Assembly: GCF_002156965.1 (NCBI RefSeq)
Contig: NZ_CP021324.1
Coordinates: forward strand, 942,681 to 1,006,680
Origin: Candidatus Nitrosomarinus catalina
GTDB taxonomy: Archaea; Thermoproteota; Nitrososphaeria; Nitrososphaerales; Nitrosopumilaceae
Direction: 5' to 3'
DNA: 64,000 bases
The position numbers and the translations under genes were made by a program. This document shows, one piece after another, positions 42,381 to 51,742 of this stretch (the stretch's first letter is position 1; each line of letters starts with the position of its first letter). The notes below the pieces were generated by a model that had not been told where the DNA came from, did not search any database, and worked only from the letters and a program-made list of their open reading frames with translations.

Positions 42381-43190
42381 ATGCGCTGCAAGATCTGCTC
42401 AAAAACATTTCGAACACCCCCACCAAGAATGAGAGACACCCAAATTTGTACAGAGTGCCAGGACGCCTATGTGCCAGATAAAAATTCAAAATTCAAAACT
42501 ACAGACATGGAAAATGTTGCAGCAGAGGACATTGACATCAGCAAAGGTCAGGCAGAATTTCTCAAATCATTAATGAAGTATATTCGAATTGGTGAACTTG
42601 CTCCAATGAAATTAAGACGCCTATTTAACAAAAGCAACCATATGAAATATTTTGTTAATGAGAATTGGGGGGACGAGGAACATTTTATCAGTCTTGCATT
42701 GGATGAAAAGAATTCAAATCAAATTTCACAGATATTGTATTTTCTAAACGTAAAAAACAAGATAGAAAGAGTTCCAACAAAACAGGACATGAATGAATTA
42801 TCGGTAATCGACATTGGCGATTACGAGAAAAAATTCAAAACCTGGGAAAACTTTCTAGATTTGCTGGGATTTGATCCGTGGTACAGAAATAATGATTCAG
42901 ACATCACAAAAAAGTTAAAAAATATTAGAAAGGCAAAAGCAAATAACAGTAGAACAGATGATTATGAGGAACAAGAAAAATCAAATTTATTTTTAAAAAA
43001 TGATACGTTAGAGGAAACCATCAAAAAGATAAACGAACTTCGAACAACAATTAAAGAGAATTTTGAGAAAAAGGATTCAGAAGAAAACTATGCAGACTAT
43101 TCCTATGTAGAGATGTTTAATTTATTGGAAAAATACATAGAAATCATGCCTAATAAATCAAAATATGACAACATCAAAGATCTTTCATAA
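42381..43190 (+). CDS. Hypothetical protein with N-terminal zinc ribbon, 269 residues
   Basis: MRCKICSKTFRTPPPRMRDT ... CTECQDAYV: two CxxC pairs form a zinc ribbon. The rest is helical (AEFLKSLMKYIRIGELAPMK; NFLDLLGFDPWYRNNDSDIT), with an SYVEMFNLLEKYIEIMPN end. It begins 9 bases after the RNase J-like gene and its 3' end overlaps the convergent gene by 17 bases. Confidence 0.55.
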   Translation: MRCKICSKTFRTPPPRMRDTQICTECQDAYVPDKNSKFKTTDMENVAAEDIDISKGQAEFLKSLMKYIRIGELAPMKLRRLFNKSNHMKYFVNENWGDEEHFISLALDEKNSNQISQILYFLNVKNKIERVPTKQDMNELSVIDIGDYEKKFKTWENFLDLLGFDPWYRNNDSDITKKLKNIRKAKANNSRTDDYEEQEKSNLFLKNDTLEETIKKINELRTTIKENFEKKDSEENYADYSYVEMFNLLEKYIEIMPNKSKYDNIKDLS

Positions 43191-45405
43191 GTTTGAGTTT
43201 ACCGAAAATAAAATCAGCAACCTCTGCATTGGCATCATTTTCTTCAGTCACATCTAACCTATCCAAAATAATTGAGATGTTAGCAGTGATCCATATCTCT
43301 AATTTTTCTCTTATTTTGTTTTGTTTTGAATGATACCTAAACAAATAATCCAATGCAGTGATCAGGTGTTTACAAAAATTTAAATTATTTTCAGCATATT
43401 TTATGCAATTACAATTAAAAATATCTCGCTTATTGTAATGTGAAAAATTAAGTTCAACTACATTGTAATCAAATTCAAACTTGAAAAAATCTACAGAGTT
43501 GCTTACATCTTTAAATTCATTTTTTAAAATGCCATCAATCACATCATCGTAGTTAGACGTGGTAAAAATAACAGTTAGAAAATTAGAATACTCATTTGCA
43601 GATTCATTAAAATTATTTGCACCTTCAACAAATAGAGGTATTTCTTCCAAGGTTCGTGCAAGTACTGTTGCCTCCTTCATTTCCGGAAACACATTGACTA
43701 TAGCAATTCCCGTCTCGTAAAATACAGAACTCACCTTGACAATTTTGTTTTCCAGCCCACTTAGAGGGTCAAAAGTGATTTTTGAGATAGAGTTTACCCT
43801 TGCAGGTATTTGTGGCGTAATTGATACCCATATCCTTACGCCCTCCTCGTCAATGATTTGTATTGTAGCGTCATTTTTCATGTCATTTTTAATTTGATCA
43901 GATAATGCTTGAAATGTAATTATTGTGCCTTGCTCGTTTGGAGGTATTTTATTTTTTAGTTCCAAGTATTTTTTAAAACTGAGTTTCTCATCTACCATTA
44001 CTTTGACATGTAGAATTTCAGAATTTATTTTAAAATTTAATTTTGCAATTGCCTCCAATTGTTCTGGTCGAAAATCATAATTTTTTATATCAATAGTAAA
44101 ATCAAAATCACTGATTTTTTCATGAGGTGATTGAATTTTCACAGATTCGGCCAAAACCAGCCCAGCCACCCTAGTAACCTGATCGTCTGCATCGTCAAAA
44201 TCACCCTTGTCTAATTCCAACAATTCAAGAATAAATTGGTCGGCATCAATTTTTCTTCCTACAAACGGAATTTTCTTCTGTTCAGTCTCAATGTTGTGAA
44301 TATCAATGGAGATTTTTTGATAAAACTCATCATAAAACAATACAGAGTCTTCTACTCGAGATGTTGTTGGAAATGAAGTATGAAGTATTTTCTCTTTTTC
44401 CAACTCAGTTAATGATTGTTCAAACACCCCAAATTTTGGAATCAATCTTAATCCAGGAAACTTGGTTGTAATTTCATTTCTTACCAAAGTATATTTCATT
44501 TGTTTGGAAATTTTCAATCCTTTAATTATTTCAGTTTTGATCTTGTCAATAGAAAAACTAACACCATATTTTTTTGGATCATTCTTTGATCGAATTATTA
44601 TATTTTCTTTTTTCAGTCTAATGAGAATTTCATTAACTCTATCTTCTAAATCATTTTCTAAAATTTCATCAAATGAATTTATCAGAAATTTATTTTTACC
44701 AAAATGATTACTATCTATAAAATGAAATAAATCATAGTGTTCTTGCAAGTTTTTACAGGATTTTATAATTTCCTCAACAGTAGATTCATCATCCATCAAA
44801 TAAAACAATATTTCTGCTTGCAGTATGTTATCAAAAAATAAAGAGTTAATTTCATCCTTGAAAAATTCAGAGTTTTCTTGAAATGTTTCATACTTCTCTT
44901 TCCAATCTACAATTTTCAAATTTAATGACTTTGCAACGCCTACTTCATGTTCATCATATTTTCTAGAAGTATACCTAGTTTCACTAAGTTTCAAAATATT
45001 ATGTGTAATGTTGTGAATATCCATCCAAAACCAGATATGATATTTTTCTTGAAGGTCCACAGTAGACATTCCAGCAAAATAGTCATCAAGGAAGTAACTG
45101 GGATAGCAAAAGGGGTTTTTTTGACTAATTTTTTTTATTTGTTCTACAAAATTTCTTTTTTCAATAATTTCTTGAACGTCAGATATTTGATTTATTTTGG
45201 ATTCAATTAATTTTTCAAATTTTTCTTCTGAAAAAATTTTTTTAAAATTTATAGGTTTATTTTCTTCATTGATTGGATTACCAATATCAACATATTCGTC
45301 TTGAGGTTTACTTAATACAGATTCAGACAGATGTTCATCCACGTGTTTTTTTAAAGAATCATCATTCTCAAACTCTTTGTGGCAAATAATACATTTATGA
45401 GTCAT
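43174..45405 (-). CDS. 743-residue protein with C2H2 finger and SWIM-type zinc finger
   Basis: N-terminal C2H2 finger (HKCIICHKEFENDDSLKKHV DEH). The middle is unrecognised (helices such as KIKTEIIKGLKISKQMKYTL, and beta segments such as DDADDQVTRVAGLVLAESVK). The C-terminal part has IFNCNCIKYAENNLNFCKHL near 663: CxC...CxH, a SWIM finger. SWIM fingers bind DNA or protein. Last gene of a four-gene operon with an SMC-like ATPase; overlaps the 177-residue gene by 11 bases. Likely effector or target-recognition part. Confidence 0.55.
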   Translation of the reverse strand: MTHKCIICHKEFENDDSLKKHVDEHLSESVLSKPQDEYVDIGNPINEENKPINFKKIFSEEKFEKLIESKINQISDVQEIIEKRNFVEQIKKISQKNPFCYPSYFLDDYFAGMSTVDLQEKYHIWFWMDIHNITHNILKLSETRYTSRKYDEHEVGVAKSLNLKIVDWKEKYETFQENSEFFKDEINSLFFDNILQAEILFYLMDDESTVEEIIKSCKNLQEHYDLFHFIDSNHFGKNKFLINSFDEILENDLEDRVNEILIRLKKENIIIRSKNDPKKYGVSFSIDKIKTEIIKGLKISKQMKYTLVRNEITTKFPGLRLIPKFGVFEQSLTELEKEKILHTSFPTTSRVEDSVLFYDEFYQKISIDIHNIETEQKKIPFVGRKIDADQFILELLELDKGDFDDADDQVTRVAGLVLAESVKIQSPHEKISDFDFTIDIKNYDFRPEQLEAIAKLNFKINSEILHVKVMVDEKLSFKKYLELKNKIPPNEQGTIITFQALSDQIKNDMKNDATIQIIDEEGVRIWVSITPQIPARVNSISKITFDPLSGLENKIVKVSSVFYETGIAIVNVFPEMKEATVLARTLEEIPLFVEGANNFNESANEYSNFLTVIFTTSNYDDVIDGILKNEFKDVSNSVDFFKFEFDYNVVELNFSHYNKRDIFNCNCIKYAENNLNFCKHLITALDYLFRYHSKQNKIREKLEIWITANISIILDRLDVTEENDANAEVADFIFGKLKLMKDL

Positions 45406-45928
45406 CTAAAAGTTCTTTTAATTTTTCTTCATATGCGCTATACGGATCTGTTGGTCTGCATTCATTGTTCATTTTCATAAGAAAAGTAATTCCTGCATTT
45501 GCATATTCTTCGCATATTTTTAGAACATTTTTTGGTTCAAATGAATCCAATGTGGGCTCTCCACTCTCCAAATCCCTTGATTCTGTTAATGCTGTTGCCA
45601 ACATCATCCAAAGATATTCAGGATCTCGCTTGAAGTATTCCATATCTATGTGATCTTTTCTATCTATTTTCCCATTTTCTCCTTTCAAATATTCATTTTT
45701 CAATCCCTTTTGTTTTCCAATACACATTGCATAAATGAAAATATCTTTATCCGTACAGCCACTAAAAAATGAAGTTCTGTCCCGTGTACTTCCTTTAAAT
45801 TTTGAATAAAAATCTGAAACGCCAGGAACATTTCCATCAAATCCAACTTTTAGCGTTCCAAATGAAAGAAGGATTCTTCCAACATCCCTGGTATTAAAAT
45901 CAAATTTTGATTTATCTTCATTGGACAT
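45395..45928 (-). CDS. Hypothetical protein, 177 residues, partner of SMC-like ATPase
   Basis: DVGRILLSFGTLKVGFDGNV, then RTSFFSGCTDKDIFIYAMCI and EYLWMMLATALTESRDLESG, with a C-terminal helix. No family is recognised. The stop-to-start distance to the ATPase gene is 1 base. The position behind a DndD-like ATPase parallels DndE behind DndD, but the sequence is not DndE (no NRG motif). Confidence 0.6.
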   Translation of the reverse strand: MSNEDKSKFDFNTRDVGRILLSFGTLKVGFDGNVPGVSDFYSKFKGSTRDRTSFFSGCTDKDIFIYAMCIGKQKGLKNEYLKGENGKIDRKDHIDMEYFKRDPEYLWMMLATALTESRDLESGEPTLDSFEPKNVLKICEEYANAGITFLMKMNNECRPTDPYSAYEEKLKELLDDS

Positions 45929-45929
45929 T

Positions 45930-48020
45930 TTATTTCATCTCCTTAAAACATCTGGTAGTATTTCCATCGTCAGTTTTACATAATTCAATCGCATATTCTT
46001 TCCAGATCTTATTGGTTGGTTTGAGTATGTCCCTAACAGGTATTTCACCAAGCGGACCTGATGTATATTCTGTGTCAGTCACGAATAAAACAATTTGAAC
46101 ATTTGGCAAATATTTTGCCAAGACTTCTGCCACTTCATTTCTAAATTCTCCAGATATATTGTGTAGCGGAGAATCTATAAACAAAAATGTATTTTTTTCG
46201 GTAATACTTCGACAACCAAATACATAAGATAATCCTAAAACATGTGACTGTCCCATTGAAGTTAGTTTTGTGTTTTCATTTTCATCTACAGCTAAAATGT
46301 CATAGTTTGATGTAATCATAACTTTGTCAAATTCTTCTTTTTGAGGAGCAGACATCATAAAATATTCATTAGTTGCTTTTTCTGCAGTATCTCTTAAGAT
46401 GTCTGAGATTTCTTTCCTTTTTGCTTTAGATAATTTTTCAATTGCATTCAAAATAGTTACTTTGTCTTTATCATCCTGAAATTTTTCTCCATGTGAAACA
46501 GCTTCTTCATATTTTTTATTTAGATTGGTTTTGTCATCTTCTAAATTAAGTAATTGCTCTTTAGCATCGTCTATCTTTGACTGTATTTTACCTATTCCAT
46601 TAAACAAATCCCGACTTTTTTTATCAAGTTGTTCATAAGTTTCAGTTCCAGATGAAGGAAGGGTTCTCCTTTCCTCATATAGCTCAGCTAACTCAGTTTT
46701 AGTAATTTTCAATTGACGAGTTATATCAATTTCATGGTCCTCTAATTCATCATATCTTTGTCTAATTTTTTCAGGATTTGATTGATCAACAATTTGACTA
46801 ATTAGTCCACGACCTTGTGAGATACTAGACACCATATCACTATCAATAATTGTTTCTTTAACACGGCCTAATTCATCCCATACTTCATCATTTTCTTCAA
46901 AATCTCGTCCACATACACATGTTAATGCATTTCGAAGTTTATCTATTCCTTCAGAAGTGATAGATGGGGGTATTTTTTGTAATTCCTCTAATCTGCCAAA
47001 ATCTTTTTGGGATTCCAATAGGGTGTTTCGAATTAATAAGTATGGAACATTTTTGAACAGAAATTGTTTTATTTCATCATTGATTTTATTTTGTAATTTT
47101 TTTAAAGTTTTAACCTCGTTTTCTTTTTTATTGATTCTACCCTGAACATCTTTTCCAGCTTTAGTTTTACCCATAATTTCCTGAAGTTCATTATAGCGAA
47201 TCCTATTTTCTGACAATAATCCTTTGTTAGTCTCCCTAATTTTTTCTTGATCTGCGATATCATCCTGAACGTCTTGTAATGCACGAGCAAGTGCTTCACC
47301 GTCTGCACCGCCTGTTTTTCTTGCAACTAGTTTTTTGATTTCCTGTTTAGTATAGGCCGTGGATTCTATCAATGAGTCAACTACAGGCAATCCAGAAAGT
47401 TTTTGAATTCCATCCATTATGATTGCTTTAGAGTCATTAGAATTTTGAAATTTCATTAACTTTTCACCATCAAACAGTACAAAATCACTTAGATCTTTTG
47501 GCAAATATGATCTAATCTCTGCGTTAATTAATGAATCATCTCTCTCAGTAAACATTCCACCTTCTTTTTCATCTTTTAATCTAAGCTTGCAATCAGTTTC
47601 AATTTGTATGCCAGAATTAATTCTAGAATTATTTAATCTGTCGAATTTCTTTCCATTTTCATCACGAAGTTTTGTTGCAGTTGCAGAACGTGTTAGAACA
47701 TACAGTTCACCATTTTCATCATTTACTGTAAGTGAAACGGAACCAGTTACTTTTTTCCCAAGTTGTAACTCATTTAAAGATGGTAAGTTGATTAATCCTT
47801 CGTCATCCAAAGTAGTATTGGATTGAGGTTTAAAAAATTCGCCATACAGACACCAGTAAATTAATTGAAACGAAGTTGACTTTCCTCTACCGCTTTCAGC
47901 CTGGATAACTGTGATATTTTTTTCTGGATCAGTTGAAAATTCTAATTCATGACTACCGCGAAAACCCCCACAGTTATTAATTTCAATTTTATGTATTAAC
48001 AAACTATTTTTTTCAGTCAT
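45930..48020 (-). CDS. SMC/DndD-like ATPase
   Basis: 696 residues. An N-terminal ATPase half with INNCGGFRGSHELEFSTDPE and Walker A AESGRGKSTSF near 42. Central coiled coil carries a CVCGRDFEENDEVWDEL element that resembles a zinc-hook Cys pair (CxC). C-terminal half has signature LTSMGQSHVLGLSYVFG, Walker B FLFIDSPLHNISGEF, and a D-loop region. Order and the IDxPL motif match DndD (FMIDTPLARLD in the dndD of this window), so it is a DndD relative, likely acting on DNA. Confidence 0.75.
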   Translation of the reverse strand: MTEKNSLLIHKIEINNCGGFRGSHELEFSTDPEKNITVIQAESGRGKSTSFQLIYWCLYGEFFKPQSNTTLDDEGLINLPSLNELQLGKKVTGSVSLTVNDENGELYVLTRSATATKLRDENGKKFDRLNNSRINSGIQIETDCKLRLKDEKEGGMFTERDDSLINAEIRSYLPKDLSDFVLFDGEKLMKFQNSNDSKAIIMDGIQKLSGLPVVDSLIESTAYTKQEIKKLVARKTGGADGEALARALQDVQDDIADQEKIRETNKGLLSENRIRYNELQEIMGKTKAGKDVQGRINKKENEVKTLKKLQNKINDEIKQFLFKNVPYLLIRNTLLESQKDFGRLEELQKIPPSITSEGIDKLRNALTCVCGRDFEENDEVWDELGRVKETIIDSDMVSSISQGRGLISQIVDQSNPEKIRQRYDELEDHEIDITRQLKITKTELAELYEERRTLPSSGTETYEQLDKKSRDLFNGIGKIQSKIDDAKEQLLNLEDDKTNLNKKYEEAVSHGEKFQDDKDKVTILNAIEKLSKAKRKEISDILRDTAEKATNEYFMMSAPQKEEFDKVMITSNYDILAVDENENTKLTSMGQSHVLGLSYVFGCRSITEKNTFLFIDSPLHNISGEFRNEVAEVLAKYLPNVQIVLFVTDTEYTSGPLGEIPVRDILKPTNKIWKEYAIELCKTDDGNTTRCFKEMK

Positions 48021-48235
48021 TAGTAATCCTTACACCATTCCAAGATACTTGTTCTTTGATTTTTTTCCATTAGATTTAATGAATTTTGCAATATTTGTTC
48101 ATACATTTTGTCTTTTACTTTTTCATTAGCATTAGAATCCTCTACCTCCAAAAAGGAATTAACAATGTCTCGAATTTCTTTAGGCATGCCACCATCATCA
48201 TTAAAACTATCTTTGATAATTTTGTTAATAGTCAT
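48020..48235 (-). CDS. Small helical protein, 71 residues
   Basis: MTINKIIKDSFNDDGGMPKE, then IRDIVNSFLEVEDSNANEKV and LQNSLNLMEKNQRTSILEWC. First gene of the four-gene operon, with a 1-base overlap into the ATPase gene. Its position suggests a regulatory or adaptor subunit. Not recognised. Confidence 0.55.
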   Translation of the reverse strand: MTINKIIKDSFNDDGGMPKEIRDIVNSFLEVEDSNANEKVKDKMYEQILQNSLNLMEKNQRTSILEWCKDY

Positions 48236-48383
48236 AATAAACAGAGAATGAAATCATTCATAAAGATTTTGCAATAATAGTCAAAAAATGTATTACATTG
48301 TAATAATATGAATTTAATAATTAAAACAATAAAATAATTAAAATTATAATAATACTTAATAATTTGAGAAGAGATTATTTACC

Positions 48384-48587
48384 ATGGCAGTATACAGCCT
48401 TCCTTGGGATAGACAAGAACAGATTAAAGTTTGTGTTGCGCTAAGAAACCATAGTTTTGTTAGTTTTACAGAAAAAGATGAGTTAGAGAAAATTGAAAGA
48501 AACATACAGTATGCAGATTTATCTGAACCAGAAAAATTGTATTTGGAAAAAATGATTGATCAATACGGCAGCAATATAGACATTTAG
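48384..48587 (+). CDS. Hypothetical protein, 67 residues
   Basis: MAVYSLPWDRQEQIKVCVAL, then FVSFTEKDELEKIERNIQYA and EKLYLEKMIDQYGSNIDI. Starts the plus-strand operon that includes the HNH nuclease, divergent from the SMC operon. Could be a small regulator; not recognised. Confidence 0.5.
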   Translation: MAVYSLPWDRQEQIKVCVALRNHSFVSFTEKDELEKIERNIQYADLSEPEKLYLEKMIDQYGSNIDI

Positions 48588-48603
48588 TAATTATTTTTTA
48601 GTC

Positions 48604-49476
48604 ATGTCTAATCAATTTATTTTAATTTTAAAAAATTCTGATGAAGGAAAATTCAATGGGTTTAAGAGAAAAAATTTCAATAAACAAACAAAAGAAATCC
48701 TAAAGAAGAATAGTAGTAATCACGTTTTAGGGCTGCATAAAGGAGTTATCAGCAACAAAGTCTGGAATAAAATCAAAAAAGATGATAAATTCTACATTAC
48801 AATTGAAAATGAAACTTTTAGAGTTACTGCAAATTTAATTAAAAAAGCTAAGAATTTAAAATATGGAGAAATAATCTATCCCGAAACGATAGATAGAAAG
48901 CAGGTTAATTATTTCTTATTTTTTAAAAAATTAGATGATTGTCGTGAACCTTTTGAGGTTTTAAAAAAAAGGTCAAAATCAAATATTTTTTCCAACGAAG
49001 GAATATTTGAAATAAAACAAAGAACAAATTCTGAAAGAATTAAGAAAACAAAAATCAACAAAGCACTAATTGAGAAGACTCGCGGCAAAGTAGAAAGAAA
49101 ACATAGATCAATTCAAGCACTGGATAGAAACCAATCTAATGTGGTACAATTAAAAAAACTTTACAATAACAAATGTCAAATTCAACAATGTAATTTTGAA
49201 TTAAATTATGAAAAAGGAGGAAAAATTAAACAGTTTTCACATGTTCATCACTACAATCAATTAGCAAAGAGTCGAATGGATTCATTGAATAACATGATTG
49301 TTTTATGCCCAAATCATCACGCAGAATTTGATTTTAAAGTCAAACTCATTGATTATGATGGAGTGACCATAATTAATGAAAAAGGAAAAGAGACAGGAGA
49401 AACAATCAAGTTTCATAAAGGTCACAAACTAGATATTAAAAACATAGAGAGTTTACTTGGAGAACAAGATGGATGA
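48604..49476 (+). CDS. HNH endonuclease with N-terminal EVE/SRA-like part
   Basis: 290 residues. The C-terminal half has an HNH site: CQIQQCNFELNYEKG, then HVHHYNQLAKSRMDSLNNMI and VLCPNHHAEFD (H-H...N...H). The first 120 residues (FILILKNSDEGKFNGFKRK; LHKGVISNKVWNKIKKDDKF, YITIENETFRVTANLI) resemble a PUA/EVE-type pocket that reads modified DNA. Phosphorothioate-reading McrA-like enzymes have such a plan, so with dnd genes next door a modification-guided nuclease is inferred. Overlaps the helicase gene by 20 bases. Confidence 0.7.
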   Translation: MSNQFILILKNSDEGKFNGFKRKNFNKQTKEILKKNSSNHVLGLHKGVISNKVWNKIKKDDKFYITIENETFRVTANLIKKAKNLKYGEIIYPETIDRKQVNYFLFFKKLDDCREPFEVLKKRSKSNIFSNEGIFEIKQRTNSERIKKTKINKALIEKTRGKVERKHRSIQALDRNQSNVVQLKKLYNNKCQIQQCNFELNYEKGGKIKQFSHVHHYNQLAKSRMDSLNNMIVLCPNHHAEFDFKVKLIDYDGVTIINEKGKETGETIKFHKGHKLDIKNIESLLGEQDG

Positions 49477-51715
49477 AATAAATTCTTTTGAAGAATTAGA
49501 CATTAACTACGAATACAATTCAAATAGAAATTTTGTATATGCAGATTTTTTTAACAAGATTTTACCGCATTGTAACTATTACAAAAGATTTGGAGGTATT
49601 TTTTCTGGACAGAAATTTGTACAGTGTGCAGAAGGATTGCAAGATTTCATTAAAGAAAATGATGGAACTATGCAACTTGCAATAATACCCGTTTTTGACG
49701 AAAAAGACAAAGAAGCATTTTCAAAAAATTCTAGAGAGCAAATTATTACAGAAAAATGGAAAGTAGAATTAAATGAAATTGAAGATAGTCTTAAGCAAGA
49801 TCACATTAAAGCTTTAGCATGGATGATATCAACTGGAAAATTAACAATAAAATTAATTCTTCCTCAAGATGAAAATGGCAATCCGTTAACCAGAGAGCAA
49901 CTTAGAGATGAAGAAGTATTGGTAAACGAAGTAGGAATTTTTACCAATAAACACGGAGAAGCTCTTTCATTTCACGGTCACATAGATGCAAAGAAAGATG
50001 AATCAGATGTTATTCGCATAACTACATCCAGACATTGGGTTCCAAAAGAGAAAAGACAAAGAGATAAAGATTTTGATAAATTTGAAGAATTTTGGAACAA
50101 TGAAACATGCAAGATTGGAGACATTACATGTCAGATCAGACCCTTAACACCCGAATTAGTAGACTATTTCAAGGAGACAGCGCCAGAAGAACCTCCCGAA
50201 TCATTGTTTGTTCCACCTCAATTAAGAGAATATCAAAACGATGCAATACAGAATTGGCAAGAAAATGGTAACAGAGGAATTTTTGAAATGGCTACAGGTA
50301 CAGGAAAAACATTCACAGCCATTGGGTGCATAGACAGATTACGAACAATCCATAAAAAATTATTTGTAGTTGTGTCTGCACCATACACAAATTTAGTTGA
50401 TCAATGGGAAGATGAACTCAAAAAATGGCACATACCATCAATAAAACTAGAAGAGGGTTGGACAAAAACACTACGAAGGGAGATTAGTGCAATAAATAAA
50501 ACTGAAAATAGTCAAGTGACAGTTGTAATTTGCACACATAACAAATTTTCAACAGATAATTTAATTAAAAATATTGAAAAATGCAACACAAAAACTTTGT
50601 TAATTGTTGACGAAGCACATCATGTTGGTGCAGGAAATACTTTAGAAGATGTGGAAGAACTAATGTTAGGTAAAAAAGAACTTACACAAGGTGCAAGAAA
50701 GGGATTATCTGAAAAATATGATTTTCGATTAGCACTTTCTGCAACAATTGTAAGATATTTTGATGATGAGGGAACAGACTATCTACGAAAATATTTTTCT
50801 GGAACAAAAACAGGTGACGATGGAAAACCACTGTCGACGGTAATTAACTTTGATCTTAAAAGAGCAATTGACGAATGTTCAAACTGTAAAGAAAGTAAAA
50901 AAAATTGTTCTTGCGGAGAATTTAAAGGATATTTGTGCGGATATAATTACCACCCTTACTTTATTGAATTGACTGCCACTGAATTTGATGAGTACAAGAG
51001 ATTAACATATGAAGCAGTCAGGTATCTAAAATCAAAAGATCCAGGAGTCAAAAGTATGGGACAAAACAAAATCATACAAAGATCAAGAATAATTAGAGAC
51101 GCTTCACAGAAAATTCCCACATTCATAAAAATTATGAAGTCATTTACAAAAATTAAACATCTTTTAGTTTTTTATTCGGAAAGACAATATGATGAGATAG
51201 ATAAAATTTTAGAGAAATCATCAGAAACTTTAGGTTATGCAAGACCTGTCTTTAAAAGAATTACACATGACAGTCCAAAAGACAAAAGGAAGAGAAAAAA
51301 ATATCTCCGTGACTTTGCAAAAGAAGATTATGATATGATTTTAGCTAATAGGGTGCTTGATGAAGGCATGGATGTGCCTGAAGCAAAGGGGTGCATTGTT
51401 CTTGCATCGACAGGAAATCCAACTCAATTTGTTCAAAGAAGAGGGAGAGTCTTGAGACAATTTGATGATCTGTATTTAGATGGGACATCAAAGACGCATG
51501 CAAACATCTATGATGTTTTGGTTAGACCTAACTTAGAGGGATTTGAGAATCCCGAAGCTCACAAGCTTGAGATCGGAATGATAAAAAGTCAACTTGCAAG
51601 AATTACAGAAATGGCAAGTTTAGCTTTAAATTATGACGACGACCTGAAAGAAAAAATTAAAGAATTTAAAAATAATTTACCTGAAGATGTTTTTGAACAG
51701 GAATATGACGAGTGA
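49457..51715 (+). CDS. SF2 helicase with N-terminal PLD-like nuclease domain
   Basis: 752 residues. Residues 1-240 match the PLD-like N-terminal domain of restriction-type helicases (NRNFVYADFFNKILPHCNYY; GIFTNKHGEALSFHGHIDAK, EFWNNE). Then SF2 motifs: YQNDAIQNWQ, Walker A FEMATGTGKTF, DEAHHVG, LSATIVRYF, RVLDEGMDVPEA, and VQRRGRVLRQFD. A CSNCKESKKNCSCG zinc insert lies near 473. Translocates on duplex DNA and may nick; likely the motor of a defence nuclease. Confidence 0.8.
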   Translation: MENKMDEINSFEELDINYEYNSNRNFVYADFFNKILPHCNYYKRFGGIFSGQKFVQCAEGLQDFIKENDGTMQLAIIPVFDEKDKEAFSKNSREQIITEKWKVELNEIEDSLKQDHIKALAWMISTGKLTIKLILPQDENGNPLTREQLRDEEVLVNEVGIFTNKHGEALSFHGHIDAKKDESDVIRITTSRHWVPKEKRQRDKDFDKFEEFWNNETCKIGDITCQIRPLTPELVDYFKETAPEEPPESLFVPPQLREYQNDAIQNWQENGNRGIFEMATGTGKTFTAIGCIDRLRTIHKKLFVVVSAPYTNLVDQWEDELKKWHIPSIKLEEGWTKTLRREISAINKTENSQVTVVICTHNKFSTDNLIKNIEKCNTKTLLIVDEAHHVGAGNTLEDVEELMLGKKELTQGARKGLSEKYDFRLALSATIVRYFDDEGTDYLRKYFSGTKTGDDGKPLSTVINFDLKRAIDECSNCKESKKNCSCGEFKGYLCGYNYHPYFIELTATEFDEYKRLTYEAVRYLKSKDPGVKSMGQNKIIQRSRIIRDASQKIPTFIKIMKSFTKIKHLLVFYSERQYDEIDKILEKSSETLGYARPVFKRITHDSPKDKRKRKKYLRDFAKEDYDMILANRVLDEGMDVPEAKGCIVLASTGNPTQFVQRRGRVLRQFDDLYLDGTSKTHANIYDVLVRPNLEGFENPEAHKLEIGMIKSQLARITEMASLALNYDDDLKEKIKEFKNNLPEDVFEQEYDE

Positions 51716-51742
51716 TTTTATTCAACACAAATTAATTCAAGT

